Source: Enoplolaimus lenunculus (Eukaryota > Nematoda > Enoplea > Enoplida > Thoracostomopsidae). From it: DNA of 64,000 nt. The notes below the pieces were generated by a model, which had not been told where the DNA came from, did no database searches, and worked only from the letters and a program-made list of their open reading frames with translations. The DNA lies in contig JASANG010003383.1 in assembly GCA_030248215.1 (NCBI GenBank), positions 248,001 through 312,000 on the forward strand. Direction: 5' to 3'. Each line of letters opens with the position of its first letter. Position 1 is the first letter of the stretch. Below are positions 25,701-37,800 of the stretch, piece after piece. Made by a program: the position numbers and the translations under genes.

Positions 25701-28579
25701 GATCACCAAATGTAACCTCCGTAGCTGATGCGCACAGGTTTGCTGGAAGATCGTCGCGTGCTTTTAACCCGTCTCCTCCGCCACCGCTAACCGCATCAAC
25801 AAGAACAGCTAGCGGAGGATTTGCAAGGCATCGAATAATACTACGACAGTCGTCCCCTCAAAGTACGGACGATGAGGGAGAATTTGATAGTATAACAGAA
25901 TTGTACCGGCCATCAACTTCTACTGACGGGGGCCGAGGCTCTGGTTCTGGACTCCCCAGGAACGGTGGCCGTCGTCAAGAGTTTAGAAATCCGCCGTCAT
26001 CTGTTAGGCCGCCATCGAGCTTGAACCGCAGTGGCAGACGATGGGAATGGCGGGCGCCGATGCCGCCTTTCGCCGCGTCTGCAGATCGAGATCGCGATGA
26101 AGAACAAGATCAAGAAGATTTAGAAAGTTCGTACGATTTGCATCGACATATCAATCGGGCAATTGCAGGTGAGTGAAAATTTATTCCTAAAAGAAAAACG
26201 AGATGTAATATTTTTAAAAGTAAAAGAGCGAAGCTCGGAGTTTCGCGAAGCGTTTTATATTTTTTGCTCTTGGGTCGAAAGGTGGATGACCGTGCGTCCG
26301 TCCGTCCGAAAATAATCTCATAACCGCCGAATCGATTTTGATAAACTTTTTTGTTTGAAAGCTTTTTATCCTGGGGTGTTTGCACTTTGAAATATATTTT
26401 TTGCGAAAAGTGCTGTATTTTCCATGATTTCGTTATGTATTGGATCTTTTTTCAGGCGCGTTTATTAGTAACGGTGATGTTGCGGTTGCGAACAACATTC
26501 TAGACATGACGACAAGAATTCAAGTTTGGCCGTTTGCATTAAATAATCTGCCCGATTTAACACAACGTAACTTTGGCTACTATTTTTTATGTTAACGTGT
26601 TGGAAGATTTTTAAACTACGCTATGCTCGCTTTAGTACATAACTGGGCGTTGAATTTAAGATTAAATTTTACTTGTTTAATGCGGCAGAGTGCTGCGACA
26701 TGCGGTGCTCGTCATCAGTAAAGTATAGCGCGATGCTTACAAAAGGAAGATATGAATTGGTTGGACTGTGCTGAGTGTTATTACGTTTTGCGAGAGGTCA
26801 CGGAATGAATTCTTGTGATTGTCAAGATAAATGTTATAGCAACAAAATTAAAAGCTGCATAGTGTATCGTGTTTGTTTTCACTGTGAAAAAATTCGTCAT
26901 TTGAACCAGGATAGGGATTAGATTCGTTAGGGTGACGATTGCTGTTTTTCAAAAATAACTACAATCGGAGATCTCCAATAAGGGTTGCTTCTTGCCAAAT
27001 TAATATCGAAATTGCGAAAATCACAGTCACAAGTTGACGGAAGTCATATTCTTCTAATTTGTTGATGTTACTATCGATTATTTTCATGATTGTCAGGTGA
27101 CAATAACGTTGCCGTACGGTCATGTAAACTGCACAACGACGCAAGTATTTCAATATCAAATAGCGGGATGGAACTGGCGACGTTTGTTGAAAATGCAGAG
27201 GAGCGTTCGTTGTGGGCAGATACCGTGCTTCAGATTGTTTCACTGGCGTGGGAAAATTTTGGGTCGACGTTGTATTCAAAAGCATTTGGTAAGTCACATT
27301 TGCAGTTTTGAAGTACTATGCAGAAATTGTAGGGTCCTTTTGTGAGATAACTTAGTATTTAGCATTTTATCAGCAGAAGATTTACGGCTTAATTATAGAG
27401 TGGACTTTCATAATTTATTGCAGATTGAATTTATGTTAAAGTTATTGGGAAAAATTTTAGCTGTTGTACTCCTCGTTTGAAATTTAAATTGCGAACCGGT
27501 CAAAACTTTCATTTCAGAGTATGGACTGTAAAATATTTTTGTTACTTTTGGATACATTTAGTGTACTTGCTGTACACTGAATTTTTACTTCATTTTAGGA
27601 CCCAATGCGATTAGTGTGAGCATTTCACCGTGCGATACTCATATTTTGGTTGGTCTTGCTTCGAGACGATATCTTCGACTGTCCCATTCACCGCAGGTAA
27701 TCGAAGATTCCATGGTTTAGAAAGCTACAGTATGACTAAACATGTGATATTGTAATATCGCTTCACCCGTATCCAACTGTCCAATGTATATTTTTGTGTA
27801 TTTGAGATTGGTAACCAAACATTAGGAAACATCAATTTTTAGGTTCTCGTAGATGCAATTGTTTTTACAAGCTTGAAGTGTGCTGCGATGTGTTTGTGTG
27901 ATTACATTATTGTAAAGTTTGTTTTCAGACATTCGCCCAAGTGTTTAAAATGTGTCCAGGTGTGGATGATTATGACAAAAATATACTTGCGGTAAGTAGT
28001 AACTGTCATCAGGTAATATAATTCTGATACAAAATGTCTTTTGATATGATTAGATTTGTTGAAAGTTAAGCAATACAAAATGGTTTCGGTTAGTCGATTT
28101 AGGAAAGTTTGGAACAAGTGAGCAAAAGGCTATAGTGCAAACTAATGATAATCAAATATATATTTTTAAGCTGGTAATGAACGTTGAGCATGAAGCAAAC
28201 TCTAGCGAGTCTGGCACCGGATCTGATGTATTTCTGCCGCCGCACAATGTGAGTCTAAATACGGCGGCATGGCTGCCGACGCCTGGACAAGGACTAGTGT
28301 ATGGAACCAACCGTGGCCGACTGTATCGATTGACAGGAAACGGGTAAGTGGTTGACATTTGGCTCGCATATTGGTAAAAAGTGTGTTCGTATTTTTAACT
28401 GAAAAACAGAGAAAAGTCATAAAATTTTTGATATTCTTAGTTTAAGTGATGTTTTCAGGACAAGAGATCGAGCCTTTGAAACAACGTTGTTGATGCCGTC
28501 GGAAATTGGAGCGACTCGTTCACTGTTACGGCGGCGAAATGCAGAGCTGGAGCTGTTTCACACTCCACCACATTTGTAG
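13789..28579 (+). CDS. AMBRA1: AMBRA1 (DCAF3) autophagy and CUL4 adaptor, complete 19-exon gene
   Basis: AMBRA1 is a Beclin-1 regulator and a DDB1-CUL4 substrate receptor. Coding exons by splice signals: 13789-13914, 14125-14183, 15169-15270, 15662-15743, 16023-16198, 16472-16588, 16956-17083, 17618-20454, 20986-21141, 21545-21755, 22319-22435, 22777-22834, 23047-26168, 26456-26566, 27097-27288, 27599-27696, 27929-27991, 28171-28343, 28459-28579. All junctions are in phase; the total is 8049 nt (2682 aa plus stop). Residues 1-42 form the N-terminal helical segment that binds DDB1 in the human protein. Residues ~50-185 hold WD40 blades (STFLAVFS, GHSRTPW, LASGCLAGEVRVWDL, AIASLAFHP). The second propeller half is at ~2432-2645 (RIQVWPF, KLHNDASISIS, GPNAISVSISP, GLASRR). 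Human AMBRA1 has the same split propeller but is about 1300 aa. The start is the first ATG after an in-frame TAA at 13753; a trans-splice or upstream exon is not excluded because tttag lies just before it. Confidence 0.93.
14208..14868. mobile_element. CTCGGTCTCGG MITE in AMBRA1 intron 2, 661 bp
   Basis: Left end cagggatggcgacctcggtc; right end gaccgagcccgcctatccctg, inverted with a few mismatches. It begins 24 nt after the exon 2 donor and fills most of intron 2. Non-coding; CAGGGA termini again suggest hAT. Confidence 0.7.
17618..20454 (+). CDS. AMBRA1: AMBRA1 giant exon 8: disordered linker
   Basis: This single exon of 2837 nt encodes about 946 residues inside the AMBRA1 insertion. It is rich in Ser, Thr, Asn, Asp and Arg with few hydrophobics, so it is almost certainly disordered. 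The first 250 residues contain degenerate MTSS repeats. An acidic run (DGDDNDDENDIELIDL) lies near 18407-18460. A TQT motif (LTQTE) at 18748-18756 fits the LC8 dynein light chain anchor known in human AMBRA1. Near the 3' end a more ordered, possibly helical part appears (TERTVSNLMARVREN, 19801-19920). The start is an acceptor (attttag|AT) completing a split Asp codon; the donor is CAG|gtgagc, phase 0. Smaller ORFs on both strands here are shadows. Confidence 0.88.
20986..22834 (+). CDS. AMBRA1: AMBRA1 exons 9-12: helical block in the middle of the linker
   Basis: Four short exons (20986-21141, 21545-21755, 22319-22435, 22777-22834) encode about 180 residues that look very different from the flanking disordered exons. 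They are rich in Leu, Gln, Arg and Glu in heptad-like spacing (RLQRSYLELSQSTQRLMEL, LFLTLTRLQEILL, LRNEMRTMSLLYESM, VFQDVIRKWKQEVL). This suggests a helical bundle or coiled coil between the two giant exons. The block is likely conserved in the family because helical segments also occur in the human insert, but I cannot align it reliably by eye. Confidence 0.8.
22561..22734. repeat. 87-bp direct repeat, two copies, in AMBRA1 intron 11
   Basis: 22561-22647 and 22648-22734 are close copies (tctgtaatctgtactagtat ... aatttaa in both). The second copy ends 42 nt before the exon 12 acceptor. Confidence 0.85.
23047..26168 (+). CDS. AMBRA1: AMBRA1 giant exon 13: basic, Ser/Arg-rich disordered linker
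   Basis: This exon of 3122 nt encodes about 1040 residues. It is strongly Ser, Arg, Gly and Pro rich with many RRR, SRS and RSS runs, so it is a basic low-complexity region, unlike the more acidic exon 8. It starts at cgtatttcag with a split Gly codon and ends at GCAG|gtgagt in phase 1, joining directly to the RIQVW blade of the C-terminal propeller half. The last 30 residues are acidic (DRDRDEEQDQEDLE). Other ORFs inside this span are shadows. Confidence 0.88.
26456..28579 (+). CDS. AMBRA1: AMBRA1 exons 14-19: C-terminal half of the WD40 propeller and stop
   Basis: Six exons with in-phase junctions encode the blades that close the propeller: RIQVWPFALNNLPDLT, SCKLHNDASISIS, GPNAISVSISP, LVGLASRRYLRL, TFAQVFKM, and TAAWLPTPGQGLVYGTNRG. 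These match the C-terminal half of animal AMBRA1. The stop is TAG at 28577-28579. Only about 40 residues follow the last blade, ending LFHTPPHL, so the long C-terminal tail of the vertebrate protein is absent here. Confidence 0.92.
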
Positions 28580-28639
28580 TACGTATGTTCATTGATTTGA
28601 GTTATGTATTAAAATGTATATTAGAGTATCGCAATAATT

Positions 28640-28790
28640 GTCGTGTGGCACCATACGTCACCTGCGGCGTCGTACGCGAATTGCTGTGCGGCGGCGGGTT
28701 GTAATTCCCGCACGGTGACGCGTAGGTGACAGAACATCGGTGGACGGCGCCGGATGACCTTAAAATTATAAAAAATTGAAAGCGCCACCC
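28640..28790. repeat. GC-rich cggcgcc/gtacg hairpin element
   Basis: An island of cggcg and gcacggtgacg motifs on both strands in AT-rich flanks, ending gaaagcgccaccct. It resembles the elements at 56711-56877 and 57003-57181. Confidence 0.5.
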
Positions 28791-29849
28791 TTAGTTAGTT
28801 TAATGTTTAGTTGTATTAATTGCTGATAGGCATGTATTGTGCTGTTGTAATAGGATTTCAAATAAGCGAACTGCAGGAACCGGGTTTTGACGTGTTTATT
28901 GATTTTAGGGTCTGACAAGTCATTTATGAAGATGATACAATTTTTGCTTTTAGATATTGCGATTCATGCACTGACCAGATTCAGTGCTAAGGAGATGGGT
29001 TTGACTTTTAAACAACTTTTAATAAATTTCTCGTTTAACACAATTTTAATATTTGATTTGCGTTTGGTTTGCAATAATTGTTAAAATATGAAACTGACTT
29101 TTTTGTGGTAAAATTGTTTTGTTCATTCATATCTTTTTGATTGTATATTTATTTGTACTATTCACAATACTATTTTGTCGTGTCATTAACCGTCGTGACA
29201 GTGTAAGTATTATTATGGCTGATGAATTGTTTTAAAAAGGTGTAGTTTTGGTACCGTTCTACGCTTGCGGATGGCGGGGTTACTGAATCATTGACGTAAC
29301 TAGTGCTTAGATTTGAAATTTCGCGTAAGTTTAACGCTAAACGCCATATTCCTCGTCTCGCAGCTGTTTGAATCAAGCAATTAGCTACGCAAGCGATGTT
29401 AAATTTTACATTTTATAAAAATCCAGTTAGTCATTCCTTCATTTCGTCCTTGTCAGCAACGGTGACTGCGGTTGTATGGTGCGATTAGTTTGCAATTTGC
29501 GGTCACCATTCTCATGCGCTGAGTCTTGTGTTCGGATTTGTTAACAATATAGATTTGCATGCAATGCTGTTTCGCTGATATTCATTATTTTGACTTATAC
29601 ATACGGAACTTTTTAGTTTGCACTTTAAGTGGAAAGTACTATAGATTTTGATTTCAGAATTACAGACAGAGGTTTGAACGAGTGGCGAATTTTTCGTAAT
29701 TGACCTATGTTGTGATTGTTTTTATAGTACAGGGTCAATTTAAAATTATCCTTTATTCCAGTTGAGAAGTACTTATTTGGGCTGGAAGCAAACATATTCT
29801 TATGTCAAAGTTTTTATATGAATACGTATCTTAGTTTATATGATAGGTC

Positions 29850-29995
29850 AATGTTACTTTTAGGGGCGTAACAGTAGATTAAGCGTATTCCTAAGCGTAA
29901 GCCTAAACCTAAGCAGTGCAAAATGTGTTCGTAAGCCTAAGCAACTCTTTTATGGACTCGCCAGAAACTTGGACGCCCCTTAAAGTAACATGGGC
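29850..29995. mobile_element. Telomere-like (CCTAAGC) short inverted-repeat element
   Basis: Arms tgttacttttaggggcg and cgccccttaaagtaaca are inverted repeats. The interior is cctaagcgtaagcctaaacctaagc. It is a subfamily of the TTAGGC-bearing elements. Confidence 0.6.
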
Positions 29996-30954
29996 CGTAT
30001 GATATGTTAGTTGTTAATATTATATTTTTGATCGCGATGATCATTTGTCTAAAAAATAAAGTAGGGCATATATGCTGAACCCTGCTGACCTAAGTATTTG
30101 TGGTATCTTTATTGCAGCCAGAAAGCGACTGATTTTACAAGAGATCAGGGCCTGAAAACGCCTTCTTATTAGGCCCAATGTAATATTAAGCAACTTTATT
30201 TCGGGTAAAGTACCTATACGATATGCTGCGAGTAAATTAGGAACTTCTTAAAATGCCAGTGTAAATTAACTAAGATTGCTAATGTATTTTGATGTATTGT
30301 TTTGATTGTATCGGGGCATTTTTGCATGTAGGCACTACGGCACTGTTTACATTATGGTCCATATGTAGAACAGGTTCTTGAAACCTTGGACTTCGTTCGA
30401 GCTGTTCGATATATGGTGAAATTGCTATTGATATTGAATTAAGTATGTTTCGTGTCTATAATAAATGGTGTGCTGATTTTCCTGTTTGAAACTGAGCTGC
30501 TATTGGTCAGGAAAATCTATGTCCGTTTTCCGTTACAAATACCCGGAAGTTCTGTTATTTTTTTGCACAAATTTAGTTTAAATCAAAACACACACATAAT
30601 ATATGTTTGTATATATACATATATATACATATATATATACTATATAAGGTGTCCAACAGAAACTAAATTTGCCGGAACAGGAATTGAATTTCTATGTAAA
30701 TATTTTGATCACGGAATTCAGTCTTAAAAATTTAGATGCATCCGCCATTTTTTTAATATTTTTGAAAAACCCAGCAAAATAAAACATATTTGAAACTTAT
30801 ACTTCCTGATATATTTCAAAATTCATCCAAAATCTTAAGAGCGTGTTTAGGCTCTGACTACATAATTTTGCTTAGGTTTAGCAATACCCTCTACACTTAG
30901 GCATACGCATTACCTACTGTTAAATAACATTGGCCTTGGGTCCTTCGGTCCGAA

Positions 30955-31170
30955 AACTGTCTCAGTCAAATATTGTTGACCTCCGGCAATTTTTGTTAAC
31001 CTCCGGCTCCAGCCAATATCTGTCAAAATTACCTAGTTAAACATTTCAGCTGCCGAAATTCGTTTCTTCTTCGGTCCGACCTCTGTCCCAGTCAAATTTT
31101 GTTGACCTCCGGCTCCGGCAATTTTTGTTGCCCTCCGGCTCCGGCAACTTTCGTGCACCCCCGGCTCCGA
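30955..31170. repeat. Minisatellite of ctccggctccggcaa-type units
   Basis: Repeated gttgacctccggctccggca, with a larger unit (ttcggtccga...gtcccagtcaaattttgttgac) present twice at about 30954 and 31073. Confidence 0.6.
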
Positions 31171-31840
31171 TAGTATTCACGTCAGCTTGCAGTCAGCTAA
31201 TTTAAGTCGAAACTTCAAGTAATGGTGAACCTGACGCACACAGACTCTCTCAAAATGACTCTTTCGAAACCGAATTTTTAAGTGCGGTAATTTTCATTAA
31301 GAGGACGTTCTGATTGCAAGGGTACAACCAGAGGTCTGCCTCAGACTCCGATACAAAGTCGATCTCCGGCTCTGGTAGGAATTTTTCTCGGATGTTCTGG
31401 TCATATTTGTATTAAAATTTTTCGTGTTTTAACAAAATTGATGCTTTTCATTTTCAAAGAGTTTTTTGTCACTTTGTTTAGATTTTGAAATAATTTAATT
31501 GCCGATATTTTTCAAAAAAGCAGCTGAAAAGCAACTTTTTAACATTTTAAAGATAATTATTAAAATTAGCAAATGAACGTTAAAATAAACGTTAATCCTG
31601 AGCGCAAAGCAAGAAGCGAAAAATGGTCTGAAATCTATTATCGTACTCTATTTCGGTCGTGCGAGAAACCTAAGAAGGGTAACATGGGCCAAATTTGTTA
31701 TCATTTTTGATACCTAATTTTGTTCCACCTCCGACTACAGCAAAATTTGTTGACCTTCGTCTTCGGGTTTTGCAAACTGCTATGATTACTGAAGCCAATT
31801 TTAAAAATACAAATACGGCATAAAATATGCACTTATCAAT

Positions 31841-34800
31841 TTACGAAACAGGACTTTTCTTCGTAATTGGAGTAGCGCCGGTACTAATCGCTGCTGTCTG
31901 TAATTGTCCGCTGATCCCGCGATGATGCCCTTGTTGACCAGACCCATGAACAGTTCCGTTCGGTGTCGCCCCTTTCGAGAGCAGGGCATTAATTAAATCT
32001 ACCGGAAGCGGAAATACAATTGTACTGTTTTTTTCAGCAGATATTGTGTTCAGTGTTTGCAAATAGCGCAGTTGTATCGCTGCAGGAGATTGAGATATTA
32101 CGTCGGCTGCTTCTTTTAATGCACGCGACGCGCGTTGTTCACCTTCTGCGGCGATGACCTGAAATTTAACACCGAACGTCATAAGGTTAAACACGTGTGT
32201 GACATCATCACTTGAAGCTTTATATATTCTTTCGCTTCATGAGAATGTGTTCTCTTTCGTGTGAGATTTAAGTTCAAGCCGGGCTTAATAAAATCTCAGC
32301 CTCTACATTGAGAGATCTTTATTGTTAAGCTATATGAGTTTGACACTCGAGCAGCCTGAGTGGTTTCTCTCGTCCGTCTCAAGATTATGTACTGTGCATA
32401 CGCTGTGGTGGACTATTGCGCGTGGTTTACTATATTTCATGGTGCACAAGTAGTGTAAGCATATTCGTAATCCTAAGCCTAAGCCTAAGCGTAAGAATGA
32501 GCATATTCCTAAGTTTAAACCTAAGCCAAAGTCTAAGCCAAGCAAAAAATTAGTCTGAAGCTTAAACTGACTCTATTACAGCCCCTCTGGAAAACGATCC
32601 GTCCCTGTTCTATACATGGGTTGTACACCCTATGCGGGGAATTAAACCAATCGTATTTGTAGCATTTCTGATTGAACCAACCAATGGTTAGGTTTAAAAA
32701 AAATTTTGGCAACATTACCTTCGCCCGTGCTTCTCGTGCCGCTTCTGCTTCCGCGGCCATAGCTCGTTGAAGTTGGACAGGAAGTCGGACGTCTTTGACT
32801 TCGACGCGTTCCACTTTAACTCCCCATGGATCGGTTGCTTCGTCAAGAGTGGTCTGAAATAGTTTTTCAAAAATTACTCACAAGAACAACGCATCTTTCT
32901 AAAATGAAATCGAGTTTGTATATGAAAAAACTAAATTTAAATTCCCGATATTTAAACTATACGTGTATACTTGATATTGTAAATCAGGGGCCGTAACAGT
33001 AGTATAAGCATAATTCTAAGCCTAAGCGTAAAAATGACCTTGTACCAAAGTTTGTATATGAAAAAACTAAATTTAAATTCCCCATATTTAATTTATGCGT
33101 GTATACGTGATATTGTAAAGCAGGGGCCGTAACAGTAGTATAAGCATAATTCTAAGCCTAAGCGTAAAAATGACCTTGTACCTAAGCCTAAACAAAAAAT
33201 AGTCTAAAACTTAAGCTTACACTATATCAGTCCTGTGGAAAAACGTTCCGCTCCTGATCTTTGCATGGGCCAGAGATATATACTGTAGCGGAGCGAGATT
33301 TTTAAACAGCCACTGATATAAATAGATGAATATGTTCTCATCAAGCTAACCTGCATTTGGTGGGAAATATGCTCGCGATCAGATAACATTTCTGCGAGTG
33401 TTTTGGTGCCGAGAATGTTTCGAAGTGTTGTTTGTGCGAGCAATTTTGTACTGCGACTTGCGTCTTCTACGTTTGTAATTGAGACGGTTGCGTTGCTGAT
33501 ACGGAAGTAGACAACTGCATCGACTGCAACCGTAACTGAGTCTTTCGATAATATCTATACAAAAATACAAATTGCTATTGACGACTCGTCAATACATATT
33601 ACTTAATATCAGGGTGTAAAGGGATAGTAAAAATAACAACAACAGATAGTCACCGAAATAACGGAAATGAAAAACGGATATTGAAGAATAAAAATTTCAA
33701 CGATGATCTATTTTTCTGCCATCATTACGGAGACGTGCAAATATTGAGTAACTTTTCTAAAATTTCAAAGAAACAATGGCGAATGCATTGAGATTTATAC
33801 GATTTCGGATGAATTTTGTAATTTTTATTTCATTTCGAACAATTGCAGCATATCTGTAGTTCAAAATTGTTATATATATATGTGATTTATAAATAATTTT
33901 AAGCGTAAAAATAGCGGAATTTCTGGTATTTTTATAACGTAAACTGAAACGAAAACAGATACCGATTGGCACCAGAAACCGAAACGGATATCCGGTTACT
34001 TTTTTGGACTTATATAACTCAGAAAATACTTAAGGAAATTGTAAATAGAGCCATTGCTGCAAAAAATGCATCCTGAAAAATTGCATCCTGAGCAGGCCAG
34101 CTGTATTTTACATCAGCTACAAGACGACCCTAACTTTGGGTTCGAGCCACGTAGCGGTGAAATAACTATTCATAAAAACTGCTGTGATTTAAATTTTACC
34201 TCTTGCGGTGGAACATCAAACGATACAACACGGAGATCACATTTTCGATATGTGTCGGTGCATGGAATAATGAAAAAGATTCCTAGAAAAAAAAGCGAAT
34301 CATGATTGCAATAAAGCTTAAAGCAAAATAGGGGCATATCGAAAAGGTGCCATCAGGTCCATGCCCCCCTCCCCAAAATAGTAATTCTTTTTTGTTGGGT
34401 GAACAGGAAGGGCACTGCCTATATTTTATTGCATAAAATATAATTCAACATCGCAGCCAAATATATATACGCTAAAACGATTACCAGTAAACGATTCTAA
34501 ACTAGCTTCTTATGCGGGATTCCGGGGGCAGGTGGGACACGGTTTGTCCCATGTTGATTCGACGTCAACGTTAATATTCGAACACTCATATCGGGTGCAG
34601 AAAAAATGTTACCCAATAGGCTGATAGAGACAAAACGTGTCCCAAGCTGCCCCGGTTATAACGTGAACTCTGCATTACCTGGACCCCTAGCACCGCCAGG
34701 CAGCAGTCGACCCAGCCTAAAAATGACAGCTCGTTCAAATTCTTGTACAACCTAAAAACTAATCAATACAGATGGATATATTAAATTTCGTAGCAATCTT

Positions 34801-37800
34801 TAGTATTTTTGTATTTTGTCTTTTGCGTTTTGCACAAATTTGTTGAATTATCATAATTTCGGCAATTTTACAAAGGTTGAATTTTATGTGTTTATATTTC
34901 GTTTATTTTTGCTTTCAAGAAAAAACACGACGCGAGTTTCGTAAATTCAACTCACAAACAAACCAAATTGTTCTGCAAGCTTTTCGTTTTTACCTTTATA
35001 CAAAAACAAAGCGAGATCGGAAACGTGAGTACCAACAGAATCCACGAGACCACTGTCAGTATCCATCCACATATGCCAAATTCTTCATTGACTGTTGCTG
35101 AAAATAAATCTCAACTTTAGTTTCAAAACGAATACAATTAAAATTTAGAGCGAATATTCGAGACAAATTTTTTTCACATTTAACAAAATTCGAACTCAAT
35201 ATTTTAAGGTATGGTTTAATCTTTTGATAGAAAAACGTGTGACATTTTAAGATTAGGAGTTCGCTATTTTTTTGGATTTGAGGACTGAGCGAACAATTAT
35301 CCTGCTAATGTGGGTAATTTGCTTAGATTTAATTTTAAAATGGATAAAATCTTCAATATTTCAATATACAGCTATTCTGGATGCGTCAAATGTTTTCGAC
35401 CCTAAAGTTAGACTCAACGACAATTTTAAGTTCTAAATTCACAGTTGAAACCCAAGTACAACTGAAATTTAAGTCTTGCAGAATCACAAACAGAGTGATA
35501 TAAATCTAATAATACAGTATGTTATCTAGCAAACCATAAATAAACTGGTCCTTGCATAGATTAGGGCGAATGGTTTTATCGCAGGAGTGCAATACACTAA
35601 GCTTTTAAGGCATAAGTCAATTTTTAGGTATAGGCTTATCTTCACGCTAAAGTTAGGCTTTAGTTTAAAAATATGCTTATACTGCTGGTCCATGTACAGA
35701 TTAGGGCAAATCGTTTTAACACAGGAGTGCAATACACTGAACTTTAGGCATTAGTCAAATTTTCTAGATATAGCCTTGCCTTTTTTCTAAAGTTAGGCTT
35801 AAGCTTACAAATATGTTTATACTACTGTTACGGCCCTGATCTATACATTGGTTAATAAATTTAACAGAGAAAATAACGTTGTGGAACGCAAATACTAGCT
35901 GGTTTCGTTTGACTGAGTTTGACATCTACGTACCCCAGAGGCCGCTAGTATTTAGCGAGTTTGAAAATCAATTACTAACTGGTGATAGTTGCTATACACA
36001 TTTGAGAATCTGGGCCCTGCTCTCAACTCAAAACTGTTTCGCATATCAATAGTTTGAGCTGAACTGAAAAAGTAAACCGAACTGTAAACCACAAACTCCT
36101 GTGTAGAATTTGGTTCGAAATACAAATATGCATCGAAACTTAGAAAACATCTTAACTCAATTGAAGCAGTTGTAGAATTTTTTAGAACTGTTCTGACACA
36201 GTCTTTGGCTACTTATGACATATACCCGAGTATTCAAATCGCAATACACTCTAAATTTCAGTGAGATTAATTAATCAACTCAGGCGGAAAGTTAGTTGTT
36301 TCTGAGTTAATAACAGTAAAACTTTAGCTTTCTCTGAGTTGAGTTGATTCTTTCTATCAGTAAACTCAACCTTAATGAGTTCTGTAGTCCTAACTCAGAC
36401 TGAGCGATTCAACTCATTCTGAGTTAAAATCAACTCACTGGAATTTGCAGTGTATAAACGAATGAATCAAGCTAAATAGTTACAGAAAAACTTTTCTCAA
36501 TTTCAAAAGTTTTAACTAAATTTCCAGTTGGTTCGCTTTGTCGAGTTTTAAAAATTATAATTTATACATAACGAACTGCGCTGAGATAAGAAATTGATAA
36601 AAAAAGTAACTAAGCAAGCACTTAAAACAGTGCAGTTTTAATACAAAACATTGTACAAAATAGGTTAAACGCGCATTATGGAAGCAGATGTAATTTGTAG
36701 CTTATTGTAACAGGCGAACTTGAAATCTTTCGCTCCTGAATCTCAGTTTTTCTGAACTTCAAAACGCCGTTTTGTCCTTAAACCTTCACCCTGTAATAAC
36801 ATATATACATATATACTGTAAATTCCAATCAGTTGATTAACCAACTGAGGGAGAAAATTAGTGATTTCTTGTTATTTCTGAGTTATTTGTAAATGTTAAC
36901 TCACTCTGAGCTGACTTTATTTCGGGTAAGGTTGATTAAGTAACCCAGAATGAGTTGAATCAATTCCGAATTCTGAGTTGTGAAAGACCTAAATGCAGAG
37001 TTCCAGACTTCTGCGTGGATTCAACTCAATTCCGAGTCAAAATCAACTCACTGAAATTTCAGTGTGTACATTTTGTTTAATTTTTACTTCCGCAAGCCGT
37101 AGTAGAACTGTAAATATATATACTGTCGTTAAAGCATGGCGCTGCCTATAACTCTCCCAAGCCACATTATGATCAACGAATAAAGATGTATTAATCGGCC
37201 AAAAAAAGTTAAATTAAAAATTTAAACACCATTTTGTGTCGGCTTAAGATTTAAGCAAAGTCTACGAACAAATTCGTTCCTTGCGTTAGTTGCATTCCAA
37301 CTTTGATTTATCATGAGAAACGAAATTTTATATTAAACTCAAAACTGAACATAACAATGAAATATTTGACTGAACAAAATCTATCGCAGTTATCTTCCAT
37401 GCAAGCAATCAGTATTATTTGAATTGTTCAATGCTGCTCAGATATTTGCAAAGCTTGCGGCAAACAGCTTTCATATTCGCAGTCCTATCCGATACGATTT
37501 AATATCGCAACCACTTCAACTTTACGAATTCTACTAAACAAAATGATCGCCACTAGACGCAACACCGTCGTACGTCTTGTGCGCAACTAATCCGTGTAAA
37601 AACTAAACTCAAACTATGCCCAAATTACGTATCGTTATCGTTGCAATTTTTTCAAAATTTTTGCACAAAACGGTCCATGTATAGAACAGGTCCGGATCGT
37701 TTTGCGACGGGGCTGCAATAGAGTCAGTTTAAGGTTTAGACTAACCTTTTTCCTTAAGCTTACGCTAGGCTTAGGCTTAGGAATACGTTCATCCTTACGC

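Larger units (their letters stand above)
28580..31840. other. Tail-to-tail intergenic region with 3' UTRs
   Basis: This holds the AMBRA1 3' UTR (a candidate AATAAA at 29021-29026, far from the stop) and the stomatin 3' flank. It also contains a GC-rich palindromic patch (28640-28790), a telomere-like element (29850-29995), an AT microsatellite (30598-30650) and a cctccggctccgg minisatellite (30955-31170). No gene is seen. Confidence 0.5.
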
